Shown here: positions 45,792-57,700 of the stretch, in pieces
Layout of the letters: the number at the start of each line of letters is the position of its first letter
How positions within the stretch are numbered: position 1 is the first letter of the stretch
DNA from: Bacteroidia bacterium
GTDB taxonomy: Bacteria > Bacteroidota > Bacteroidia > Chitinophagales > Chitinophagaceae
Assembly (NCBI GenBank): GCA_030426665.1
Contig: JAUHYD010000007.1
Span: 179,823-243,822 of the forward strand
Direction: 5' to 3'
Length of the DNA stretch: 64,000 bases
Notes under the pieces: generated by a model
The model's database searches: none
What the model saw: the letters and a program-made list of their open reading frames with translations, nothing else
Told to the model about the DNA's origin: nothing
Position numbers and translations under genes: made by a program

Positions 45792-46865
45792 TTACATGCC
45801 AATCGACAAACCGCCGATTTCTTTGAGCCTTTTCTCTGCCATAAGCATTGCAGCAAGTTGTGTTGTTATACCTTCTCTTTCAGCTACTTCAAAAATACTA
45901 AGCGTACGCTCATAAATTCGCTCGGTGGCACTCATTGCTCGTTCTTTGTTGTACCCTTCTATCTCAACACTGATATTGATAATTCCGCCGGCATTGATAA
46001 GAAAGTCGGGCGCATACACTATACCCTTTTCCTGAAGCATCTTTCCGTGAACATCCTCATCCTCCAGCTGATTATTTGCACCTCCGGCAATGACGGGACA
46101 TTTCATCTTACCTATGCTTTCTGTATTTACCGTTGCCCCCAATGCACAAGGTGCATAAATATCAATGTCTAAATCAAAAATACTGTCATTTGCTACCACT
46201 TTCACCTTAGGGTACAAATCCGTTACCTGCTTGAGTTTACTCTCGTTAATGTCGCAGGTATATACTACCGCGTCTTCCTCGGTGAGATACCCCATCAAAT
46301 ACCTACCAACATTTCCCGCACCCTGTACCAGTACTCGCTTACCCGAAAGGCTATCGCTACCGAATGCTTTCTTAGCTGCGGCTTTCATTCCTACAAACAC
46401 ACCGTAAGCAGTAACAGGAGAAGGATCTCCACTACCACCCATGTATTCAGGCTTCCCGGTAACAAACTCAGTTTCCATTCCAATGAATTCCATATCTGCT
46501 TTAGATGTATTCACATCCTCTGCAGTGATATATTTTCCATTTAGACTATTTACAAATTTTCCGTACCTACGCCAGAACGCTTCTGACTTGAGTTTGGAAG
46601 CATCTCCAATCAAGACTGCCTTTCCTCCACCTAAATTCAGGCCGCTGATGGCAGACTTATATGTCATACCACGGCTTAACCGCAAAGCATCAATCAAGCC
46701 ATCGTTATAACTACTATAGTTCCACAGCCTGGTACCGCCCAATGACGGACCCAGTGTCGTATTATGAATAGCAATTATAGCATTTAGTCCCGTCGCCGGG
46801 TCTTGACAGAAAACGACCTGCTCGTGACCCATTTCCTGCATTAATTCTAACGTAGATTGTTGCAT
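45792..46865 (-). CDS. ldh: Leucine dehydrogenase (Glu/Leu/Phe/Val dehydrogenase family)
   Basis: 357 residues; NAD-dependent oxidative deamination of branched-chain amino acids. Substrate-binding GPSLGGTRLW, catalytic lysine region NLGGGKAVLIGD, nucleotide fold LVQGAGNVGRYLMG, and the conserved PDFLINAGGIINI. The length suits leucine dehydrogenase rather than the larger glutamate enzymes; valine dehydrogenase is the main alternative. It may feed the HMG-CoA lyase route of leucine use. A TAGGTTTG -7-like box lies 20 bases before the ATG. Confidence 0.93.
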   Translation of the reverse strand: MQQSTLELMQEMGHEQVVFCQDPATGLNAIIAIHNTTLGPSLGGTRLWNYSSYNDGLIDALRLSRGMTYKSAISGLNLGGGKAVLIGDASKLKSEAFWRRYGKFVNSLNGKYITAEDVNTSKADMEFIGMETEFVTGKPEYMGGSGDPSPVTAYGVFVGMKAAAKKAFGSDSLSGKRVLVQGAGNVGRYLMGYLTEEDAVVYTCDINESKLKQVTDLYPKVKVVANDSIFDLDIDIYAPCALGATVNTESIGKMKCPVIAGGANNQLEDEDVHGKMLQEKGIVYAPDFLINAGGIINISVEIEGYNKERAMSATERIYERTLSIFEVAEREGITTQLAAMLMAEKRLKEIGGLSIGM

Positions 46866-47005
46866 ATCTTTGAAAATAAGGCTGCAAACCTAAGTAATTT
46901 GTTTGTAAGTTGTATTACAAATTACGCACACAACTCCTTGTCTTTTGAAAATGTTGTGATAATGTTGGGTATCAAAGGAGCGAACCAAAATTCCGGGAGC
47001 TTTTA

Positions 47006-48205
47006 CTAATTGACAATCTCTCCCATTAGGCCCATTTTGATATGACAGCCGCTCAATCTAAATTTATCATTCGTCACAGAAGAAACATACCCCAATAAAT
47101 CATAGCCGTCTACGTTTACTTTAATATCACTGACAACCATAGTCTTACCCACAATGTTATGCGTCTTTTGCCAGAGCACATTAAACTGACCGTCCGTTTT
47201 AATTACAGAAAAATCTGTATGTTCTGTACTCGAATTTATAGCCCAATTGCCCGTGACGATAATAATATAGCCATTGTCCGATGTTGACCGAATCATTGGA
47301 GTAGCGGCATTATGAGCACCACTAATCAATACAGTTGGTCTGGCAACTCCGGTTGCTGTATCGTAAGTGATATTTACGATTTCTCCCAGAATGGTGCCAA
47401 GTGACAAATAATTGAACTTGAAGTAAATTTCTTCGAGGTGGTTATCAAAAGAAGAAACTGCAGTTTGCGTGATAGTACCGCTTCCTGTAAAGGTTAGGTC
47501 ATATGGAACAACAATAGGGACGCCGGCAGCAACGTCTGTAATTGGTTGCCGCGTCAACCAGTCAGCTTCTCCATCCAGCCCCATCTTTAACAAGAAACTG
47601 CTCCCATCGATAAGTCCTGCAACAGTCGAATAGTAATAACCACTCAAAAAAACGTTACCTCCAGCCACAACAACTTGCGTAGGTTGGCATTTGATATTTT
47701 TTGAAAATCCAGTCACAGCTTTCAACGTTCCTACCCTATCGCCGGTGGCGATGTCCAAAGTCACGAAGTATGTGCCAAAATTGGTCGTATCGTCTTTGAT
47801 ACTTCCCATCGCCATCAGGATATTACCATCCTCTAACACACAACTTGCAACCGTATTGAGAGCGAGAGGGAACGCATAACTCTTATCCCAGAGCATAGTA
47901 TTGCCAGCATCAAACACTGTCGTGAAGTAACTGGTTTTTGCCACGTCGAATCCGGAAACTACCAAATGGCCATTCTGAAAATACGCCGAGGTGAAATAGC
48001 GTTCTGAATAACTAACATACTCATTCGATGATATTAATCTAGCCTGTTGATCATATTTTGCTATTGTCAGTTTGAGCGCGGTATCAATACTTCCGATTAT
48101 GTAGCCACCGTCTTCGGTTAGTAGGCTAAAATAGCTAGAATTTGCCCCATCCAATGACACCGATTTAAAACCCGGCGTCGAAAGTGCATTATTCTTCTTG
48201 CACAC
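47006..48205 (-). CDS. Repeat-containing envelope-type protein, likely 5'-eroded
   Basis: 399 residues of beta-rich sequence with propeller-like blades (SLLTEDGGYIIGSID, STSDNGYIIIVTGNW, LEDGNILMAMGS). No family is certain. The only start in frame is GTG 48205, followed at once by CKKNNALST, which looks like the mature end of a lipoprotein. The ten codons before it (reading LRSFLNKLIV) end at a stop and lack a hydrophobic core. An ATG in another frame at 48246 reads MKSVSSVRS and then stops. The signal peptide therefore seems broken. Downstream of the giant gene on the same strand, but after its terminator. Confidence 0.6.
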   Translation of the reverse strand: MCKKNNALSTPGFKSVSLDGANSSYFSLLTEDGGYIIGSIDTALKLTIAKYDQQARLISSNEYVSYSERYFTSAYFQNGHLVVSGFDVAKTSYFTTVFDAGNTMLWDKSYAFPLALNTVASCVLEDGNILMAMGSIKDDTTNFGTYFVTLDIATGDRVGTLKAVTGFSKNIKCQPTQVVVAGGNVFLSGYYYSTVAGLIDGSSFLLKMGLDGEADWLTRQPITDVAAGVPIVVPYDLTFTGSGTITQTAVSSFDNHLEEIYFKFNYLSLGTILGEIVNITYDTATGVARPTVLISGAHNAATPMIRSTSDNGYIIIVTGNWAINSSTEHTDFSVIKTDGQFNVLWQKTHNIVGKTMVVSDIKVNVDGYDLLGYVSSVTNDKFRLSGCHIKMGLMGEIVN

Positions 48206-48497
48206 TATCAGTTTATTTAAGAACGAACGGAGCTAACAGATTTCATGTGCTAAAAATTCTTAAAGAATGAAAACAAACTAACTTTTACAGGTTAATCCCT
48301 TGATTCTAAACCGGATTACATAACGAGAAATTGCATTAGAATTAATTTATAGTAAGAGCCATCGTTATTGCAAACTGTGTTCGTTTTCAGCGGCGCGTAA
48401 TGTAAACGGTTACACAAAAACCATTTCAGCCTATTGCAAAAATGGGTTGCAATGCTCGAAAACATCAGCAACCCATTCAAAAAAACGCTTAACTTAA
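48206..48497. other. Intergenic region between the giant gene and the 47006-48205 gene
   Basis: About 290 bases with the terminator hairpin of the giant gene and, at its other end, degraded leader sequence for the downstream gene. No further gene is supported. Confidence 0.5.
48438..48476 (-). terminator. Terminator of the giant gene
   Basis: On the minus strand arms ATGGGTTGC/GCAACCCAT, extended by ATG/CAT near the loop, are followed by a T-run (CCATTTTTG). It lies 22 bases after the stop codon. Confidence 0.85.
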
Positions 48498-48784
48498 TTA
48501 CCTTTCTAAAATCAACCAAACATTCTGTTTACTTCCATCTATGCCTTCAAACTGCAACAGATAAACACCGTTGGCCAATTCTCTTTTCAACATAAGGTCA
48601 TTTTCGACCGTAGCCATAACATCGAGCTCGGCTACCTTGCGACCATCTATAGTATAAAGTTCAACTACGCCATTAACCGATGTGACTAAAGTTACATTTC
48701 CAGAGGATGGATTGGGGAATACACGTATCCAAGGTACGTCTTCTGAGGATAGACGCCCTGGTTTGGATATACCACCATATAATA
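48498..48784 (-). other. Type A T9SS sorting domain of the giant protein
   Basis: Last ~90 residues: IRVFPNPSSGNVTLV, VELYTIDGRKVAEL, LANGVYLLQFEG, ending VWLILER. This is the classical PNPxxG...GxY layout of type IX secretion C-terminal signals. Confidence 0.9.
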
Positions 48785-51700
48785 ATACATCAAAAACCGC
48801 AGTAGCAGACCCACAACTGTTAGTAACGGTGTACGATATAGTTGCAGAGCCCGCACCGGCCGGCACGGCGTAACCGGAAGATGGTACTATGGTAATAAGA
48901 GCCGGGTCGGATGATGCCCACACACCATCTGGATCGCCATCTGTAGCAAAAGTTCCAGTATCTGCAATTGCAGCACTCCCTGACGGACTGCTTATAGTGC
49001 CTGCATCAGGAGCGGAAAATACCGTAACCAGCGTAGTGACAAAACAGGTCTCTGACAAGCTATACGTAATTGTTACGCTTCCTGAAAGCCAGCCTTCAAC
49101 AACTCCGCCGGATCCGCTTACTGTAGCAATTGAAGCATCACTCGTACTCCAAACGCCACCATCTGTAGTGTCTTCCAGGGTAATATCAGAGCCGATACAA
49201 ACTGACCCCGTGCCGGTAATTGCTGCAAGTGAACACTCAACAACCGACAAGTCAAATACTGAAACATCAATACCACAAGCATTTGATACGCTATAACTGA
49301 TGTGTACATTACCTAATGAAATACCCGCAACTACTCCTCCTGCATCTACCGTCGCTATTGAAGTATTTGAAGAAGACCATGCTCCTCCTCCTACAGTAGG
49401 ACTCAACGTAATTGAGGAGTCGATCCAAACTATTGAAGAACCTGAAATAGTACCCGCATCTGACGCTGCATTGACAGTAACAACCGCAATAGCGCTACCA
49501 CAGTCAGATCTCGTGTATGAAATTGTAGTAGTGCCCGGTGCTAACGCAATCACTTTACCGGTCGAACCGATGGTAGCAATTGCGGTATTACTACTACTCC
49601 AGGTACCGTCACTTGCATTGCTAAATAAATAACTAAATGTTCCAGGACATAGAACCAGATTACCCTCTATTTCATTTTCTCCCAAGGTATATACTCTGGT
49701 TTCCACATTTGTGACTTCACTATAATACGGTAATGAATATGTACGGCAAGAATATGAAAACAAAGGTCTATCGTTCGTATCAATAGCAATACAGGGATAA
49801 TTGCCTGCAATAATTGCAGACCCGTATGCTGCGCCATCCAAGCCATTTACATCTACCCAAGTACTACCAACCAACTTTCTCGCGCCAACATAATAAGGTT
49901 CAAGTCCACCTCCAGGCAAATATTGCTCACTAAATACATATGGCTGGCCGTCACTTGTCAAGGCAAAGGAAGCATCAGTTATTTGAGGTGCAATTTCTGT
50001 AACCGGGCTACCTCCTGCATACTCTCCTCCCATATATACCCAATCACTTCCATCAAACTTTTTCAGTACAGGCTTGTTACCCCAGTAAGACGTTCCCACA
50101 TATAGTATATGAGGAATATTTGAGTCGTTAATTACAATATCAGCTATGTTACGACCCGCGGGAGGACCTCCTCCTGCTAACCCTACACTACCGATTACAT
50201 TCCAGGAACCTGAACTGTACTTTCTCACTGTTGCTTTGGCAGAATCTGCCCCATCATAATACAAGATATAAGGTTCATCACTACCATTAATGGCAATAGA
50301 CAAATTATAAGTTCCTCCAGAATAACCCAATGTACCCTCAGATACCCAAGTACTACCATCGTACTTCATAACAGATATTTCACCTGTGCTTGCATCAGTA
50401 TACGCAACGTAAGGAATACCCGAACTGTTAACAGCAACATCTATATACCTTACTGACGAAGAGGAGAATCCGGCGCTACCTACATCCTCCCAACTACTTC
50501 CGTTAAACGTCCTAACAGTAGCCCTCCCGGAATGGGCGCCATCAACATAGGCAATGTACACCGCCCCGGTATCATCACCAGCTAACGAGAGTGAACTCAC
50601 GGTACCCTCTGATGCTCCACCCGTCCCTAACAAACGCCACTTTTCATCTACTAATCTCTTAACCACTGCTTTGCCATCGTATAGATTGTCACTATAAGCT
50701 GTGTACGGCACACCGTTACTAACAGCTATTTGATTTTGTGCTGAGTTTCCTACGGAAATTCCGACATCACCATTTACTGCCTGCCAATCACTGCCATCAT
50801 ACAACCATACAGAGCCATAGTGGGGTTGAGGAGCGTCAATGAAGCTCGTGGCACCGGAATCAAAACCGCTATTACAAACCACATATATTTCGCCACTATT
50901 ACTTACCGCCATATCTATTGTTACAGTCTCTCCTCCATCAGAGAACCCGGGAGTACCTACATCTGTCCACGCACTGCTAACAAATTTTCTAACCGTCGCC
51001 CGACCTCCGTTTGAGGTATCACCGAATGCATAATAGGGAATACCTGAGGCATCAACACTTAGGGCTCCCGCCCAAACCATTGCTGATGTTGATACTTCTG
51101 TACCAACATTTGACCAACTACCGCCACTATACTTCCGAACATGTGCCACCTTGTGACTTAAAACAGAAGGTTCTCCTTCTATATATGAAAGATAAACTTC
51201 ACCACCAACTCCATTTGCAATATCTATCCCTGTCAAACCAAATATTGACGCATTGTCCGTCATATGGGCAACTTCGCCTCCAACCGGCACCCAGACTCCG
51301 GCATTAAACTTTCTTACGCCTATGGCGATGCGAGCTGACGGGTAGGTTCCGGAAGGGCCACCTACCTCCATAACAGCTGTATCAAATCGATATGCAACGA
51401 CTAAATCGCCCGTGGACTTATCAATGCTTAACGCCACGTCGTCGCTATTAAGTGCAGACCCGGAACAATAATATACTGGCTCTCCCGCGTTTTCCCAACT
51501 GGATCCGTTATACTTTTTAACGTAGACAAAATGTCCGCCTGACCCACCAACATAGGCCACGTATGGCATCCCGTCAATGCCCACATCCATGGATAAATCA
51601 CTGACATTAACACCAAGCGAACCAAGGCTTGTCCAGTTTTTTCCATCTGATTTCAAAATGTGAAAATCACCCGGCAATGCACCTGTAGGAAATGCACCAT

Positions 51701-54700
51701 AAACATTTCCACTATCGTCAGTGGCAAGAGCCATAGGGGCCGCATCATAATACGAAGGTACTTCACCAATTGATTCAAATGAAACACCATTATATTTATT
51801 AATGCTCAAACGCCCGTCGAAAGTAGCACCATATGCACTAGAAGACACCACAGGCATGTTGTTAGGGTCCATCACTATTTTATTCGTAAGGAAATGTTCG
51901 GTTGCACATAGGCTCGTTGATACACTTTCACCGTAACCTACATTTTTTAGCACAAAGCAATCACTAGCAGTAATAGTCACCAAATATGTAGCAGTATCTG
52001 CCACACCTTCTACTGTGAAAATGTACGATACAATCGCCGTTCCCGGTGCAACGCCTGTCACTATTCCCACAGTATCGACGGTAGCCACACCTTCATCAGA
52101 AGATGACCACGTACCACCCGAAGCCGGAGGTGTAATTGTTGCCGTATATCCGGTCGCAACTGTAACTGCACCGGTAATTGTCGTATCGGACAGAACTACA
52201 AGTGCTCTTGTAACATAACAACCAGACGGAACTGTGTAGGTAATAATTGAAGATCCGGGAGCAACACCCGATACTATTCCCGTTTCAGATCCAACAGTTG
52301 CGACTGCAGTATTACTGCTACTCCATACACCGTCGACTGTCGCATCTGTTAACGTCACTGATGCTGATTGATAAAGTGAATCAGGACCACCTATTGCTTC
52401 CGGCAATGAATTGACGGATACTAGAGCAGTAGTAAAACAACCAGTTGCAAGCGTATATGAAATTGTGGCTGATCCACTTGTTACACCTGATACAACACCA
52501 GTGCCCGCGCCAATAGTAGCCACTGACTCATTACCGCTACTCCATGTACCTCCACTTGCTGAGTCTGTAAGCGTAGTCATTCCTTCCGCACATATGGTTA
52601 ACGCTCCCTCGATATCATCAGGCAATGGGTTTATGGTAACAAATGTGGTTACATAGCACAACCCCGACAAGCCATAAGTGATAGTAGCCGAACCTGAAAG
52701 CCAACCGTGAACTACACCACCGGAGCCACTCACAGTGGCAATTGCAGAACTGCTTGTATTCCACACACCTCCCTCTGTACTGTTTGACAAGGTGGTTTCA
52801 GAACCGATACATACGTTTGTCGTGCCGGTAATTGCAGTAAGCGAACAGTCAACTACGGTCAAACTAAATACAGAGACATCAGTGCCGCACTCGTTTGTAA
52901 CAGTGTAACTTATAAGCGCAACACCCGAAGCAACACCTGATATTACACCTTCCCCTTCAGAATATGCTACAGAAGGATTAGAAGACGACCACGAGCCGCC
53001 ACTTACACTCGAGCTAAGCGTAATTACAGAGTCTATCCAAACAACGGAAGGCCCAGTAATACTGCCTGCATCGGCAACGGCGTTAACCGTAACTATTGTA
53101 GTCACATAACAAGTCTCTGATAAGCTATAAGTAATCATTGCCGTTCCGACAGATACCCCCCCAGCAAAACCAAGAGATTCAGAAACATCTGCAACCGATG
53201 TATCACTGCTGCTCCATGTGCCACCACTCGTCTCATTTGACAATGCTGTTGTCCCGCCAATACAAACGGTTCCTGTACCTGTTATTGTAGAAAGAGAACA
53301 AGAAGATGTGACCGTCAAAGAAAGCGTCGCAGTATCTGCGCCACAACTATTGGTTACGATATAAGATATTACCACAGAGCCAGCTGATATTCCGGTTACT
53401 ACGCCAGACTCACTAACTGTTGCTACTGATGTATTTGAAGACGACCACGAACCACCACTAACGGTCAAAGAAGGAGTTATTGATGATCCAACAGAAACCG
53501 TAGTGTCACCGGAAATGGTGCCGGCATCTGGTGCCGTACTAACGGCAACTGTAATAGTATTGTCACATCCCGATCCGAGCACATAGCTAACTGTTGCCGT
53601 ACCTGCTGCAATACCACTAACGACTCCGGAAGACGAGCCAACCGTCGCTACGGACGTATTTCCCGATACCCATGAGCCTCCTGCGACACCTGCGGACAGG
53701 GACAACGTAGCCCCTACACAAACGGATGAACCTCCGGAGATAGACGCACCATCATTTAATAATCTGATTCTACTATTGATCGGATCTGCAATCAACAATT
53801 CTCCTGAAGGGTTAAGAGCAACAGATATCGGTTTGTTCAACATGGCCGCCAATGGACTTTGACAATCACCATTATAACCAGCTGTGCCTTCACCGGCAAT
53901 GGTAGTAATTATACCCGCAGTGTCCACTTTTCGAATGCGATTATTATCAAAATCTGCTATGAACAAATTACCAAATACATCCTTTACAACACCGGCGGGG
54001 TAATACAACTGGGCCGCAGTTGCGGAACCTCCATCTCCGGAAAACCCGGCCGACCCAGTCCCGACAATGGTCGTAATGATTCCGGATGAGCTCAACCTCC
54101 TGATTGCATGATTACCATTATCGGAAATTAGAATTGAACCATCTGCATCAGCATACACATAATTAGGAAAAGAAATCTTAGCGGCTGTGCCTCCCCCTCC
54201 ATCTCCGGTATATCCAACAAACGTCGTACCTGCAACTCTTGTGATTATACCTGTGGCCCCATCTATTTTTCTAATTATGTGCTGATGTTGTTCAGCAACG
54301 TAAATATTATTCGCAGCATCTACACAAACTCCCAAGGGCGTTTTTACCCCTGCTGCGGTGGCGGGCCCGCCTTCACCCGAGCTGGTCGACGACCCGGTAC
54401 CAGCTACCGTGCTTATCACACCTGTGGGAGTGACTTTACGAATACGGTTGTTCGCATAGTCTGCGATATACATATTTCCGGATGCATCAAATGCAATACT
54501 ACCCGGGCTGCTAAGCTGTGCTGCTGCAGCAGGGCCTCCGTCACCACTAAAACCGGCTGCCCCTGTCCCTGCTACAGTGGTTATTACCCCACTTAAGTCA
54601 ACTTTCCTTATTACATTGTTACCCCAATCAGATATATATATGTTACCGATTGCATCGGTACATACGAAGTTGGCACGTTTAATTTTTGCACCAGTAGCCT

Positions 54701-57700
54701 GACCTCCGTCACCACTGTACCCTTCTACTCCGGTCCCTGCTATGGTCACAATATTGCTGTAAACAACAGGAGTCCCGGCAGAGGAAACAGTTACCGCAGC
54801 TATAGCAACATCTGTTCCGCACTCATTTGTTACCCTATATGATATCACCGCAGTACCTGCTGCTACTCCGGTCACAACTCCATCTGTTCCCACTGTCGCT
54901 ACCGAAGAATTTGACGACGACCATGAGCCACCACTGACGGATGATGAAAGGGCGATAGTTGCACCGGTCATTACTAATGAAGCTCCGGAGATTGTACCCG
55001 CATCAGGAGCCGAATTAACGGTAATTGTCGTTGTATTAAAACATCCGGAACCAAGTGTATAACTTATTGTCGCAGTACCACCGGCAACACCTGTAACTAC
55101 ACCTGTACTCGAACCTACTGTCGCAACAGATGAATTACTACTACTCCACGTACCACCGCTTGTGCTATTTGTTAGGGAAAGCGTATCGCCAACACAAACA
55201 CTGCCACTGGTTGTACCACTGCCCACCACCCTGAGGACCCTGCTATCATACGTAGATATATAGACATTATTACTACCGTCTATAGCAACGCCACTTGGAT
55301 AATTACCAAGTCCTGCATCTGTTGCAAGTCCACCTGCTCCGGAGAATGAATTTGAACCATTACCAGCAAACAGACTGATACCACCCTCAGGTGTAACCTT
55401 TACAACACGATAGGTGGTACTAGGCGAAAAATACACATTTCCAGCGGCATCTACGTCCATACCCATAATTAAACTACTACTCAAACTTGCAGTTGTTGCG
55501 ATTCCGCTGCTGATATCGAACGAACTGCTTCCATCTCCAGCAATAGTTGTAATCGTTCCGGTTGTGCTTACTTTTCTAACAACTTTATTAGTATCACTAA
55601 AGTACACATTACCAGCACCATCTGCTGCTAAGGCAACGGGGTGGTCTATGGTAGCTGCTGTGGCTGGACCACCATCGCCAGAATATCCAGCAATTCCGGT
55701 ACCGGCAACCAGAGTCATTACTCCCAAAGGATTGACTTTCACAATTCTGTTTGAATCCCAACTGGAAATATACAAATTTTCAGCATTATCAGTACCTAGT
55801 CCAAGCACAATACCTACTTGCACACTTGTAGCCATTGCACCTTCAGAAAAACTACCTGTACCCGTCACAAGCGAAATAATACCCGAAGTGTCTATTTTAT
55901 GAACTCCACCACTAGCAAAATACACATTACCACTGGCATCAACGGCAACTGCACTAGGGTAGCCTATATCAGCATCTGTTGCTGGTCCGCCATCACCTGA
56001 GCCAGGAACTCCTGTACCTGTACCTGCTATCGTGGTAATGATACCTGATGTGCTGATTCTACGAATTCTACGACCATGAAAATCAGCCACATACACATTG
56101 CCACTTGCATCGGTTGCTACGTCAAAGCAAATATTAAAAGCTGCATCCGTAGCCGGCCCTCCATCACCTTCGCCTGTAAAGCCAGACGTCCCTGTGCCCG
56201 CATAGGTAGTAATAATACCGGAACCAGAACTGACTCCGCCTATATCGGCTACTGCCGTGTTAACAGTTACAACCGTAGTTACATAGCATGACCCGGATGT
56301 ACTATATGTAATAGCAGCAGTGCCAGCAGACACACCCGTTACAACACCGGTGGACACTTCTACTGTCGCTACTTCCGCATCACTACTACTCCATGTACCA
56401 CCTTCAGCACTATTGCTTAATGTAGTAGTACTACCTGTACATACCGTTGCCGTACCGGTTATGGCAGACAGGCTACATGAGGAAGTTACTGTTGCAGAAA
56501 GTGTAGCCGTATCTGCGCCACACTCATTAGTTACGATATAGGATATAACCACACTACCTGCTGATATTCCGGAAACCACACCCGAAACACTTACTGTTGC
56601 AACTGAAGTATCTGAAGATGACCAGGTACCACCACTTACCGTTAGTGCCGGTGTTATTGTCTCCCCTACTACCACTGTAATTTCACCGGATATTGTACCG
56701 GCATTGGGCAGTGGGTTTACGGTTACACCCTTCGTAACAAAACAACCACTTTCAAGCGTGTAAGTAATAGTAGCTACTCCTTCAGCCACTCCCGTTACTT
56801 CACCGGTGCTACCCACAGTAGCCACCTCTGTGCTACTACTACTCCAGGTACCGCCACTTGAGGCAGTGCTGAGCGTAGTAGTACTACCAGCACATACAGC
56901 ATCAGCACCTGTTATAGGATACAATGGAGCGGAGCCTAATTTCATTAATGTAGCTTTGTAGCTAAGACTTTCATCTCGGTAAGCAACATAAGGAGTACCA
57001 CTACCGTCTATAGCAAGAGAAGTATAAGCAGCCCAACCACCCGAGAAGCCTGTACTACCTACCGGCTCCCAACTACTACCATTAAACTTCATTACGGTTG
57101 CTTTGTCGCCATAACCGTAAGCTACATGACTGGAATCTTCATGACTGTAATCTTCGAATGCAACATAGGGGGTTCCGCTACCGTCTATAGCGAGAGAGGT
57201 ATAATCGGCTCTACTAACCGAGAAACCCGCACTGCCTACAAGTTCCCAACTACTACCATTATACTTCATTACCGTAGCTTTTCCGCCAAGACTAGAATCT
57301 GAATAAGCAACATAAGGGGTACCACTCCCGTCTATAGCAAGAGATGTATAGGAAGCTGCACCGTCCGAGAAACCCGCACTACCTACCGACTCCCAAATAC
57401 TACCATTGTACTTCATTACAGTAGCTTTGAAGTCAAGACTTACATCCTGGTAGGCAACATAAGGGGTACCACTACCATCTAACGCAAGGGAAGGAAACAT
57501 AACTGTGCCGCCCGAGAATCCGGCACTACCTACCGGCTCCCAACTACTACCATTATACTTCATTACGGTTGCTCTAGCATCATGACTCAAATTATCTGCA
57601 TACGCAACATAAGGGACACCACTACTGTCTATGGCAATAGATGGAAAATAGCCTTCACCTTCCGAAAAACCCGCACTACCTACAGTCTCCCAACTACTAC

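Noticed and set aside
48316..48519. Minus-strand 67-codon frame across the end of the giant gene
   Set aside because: Overlaps the sorting-domain end and the terminator hairpin of the giant gene; the composition is not protein-like.
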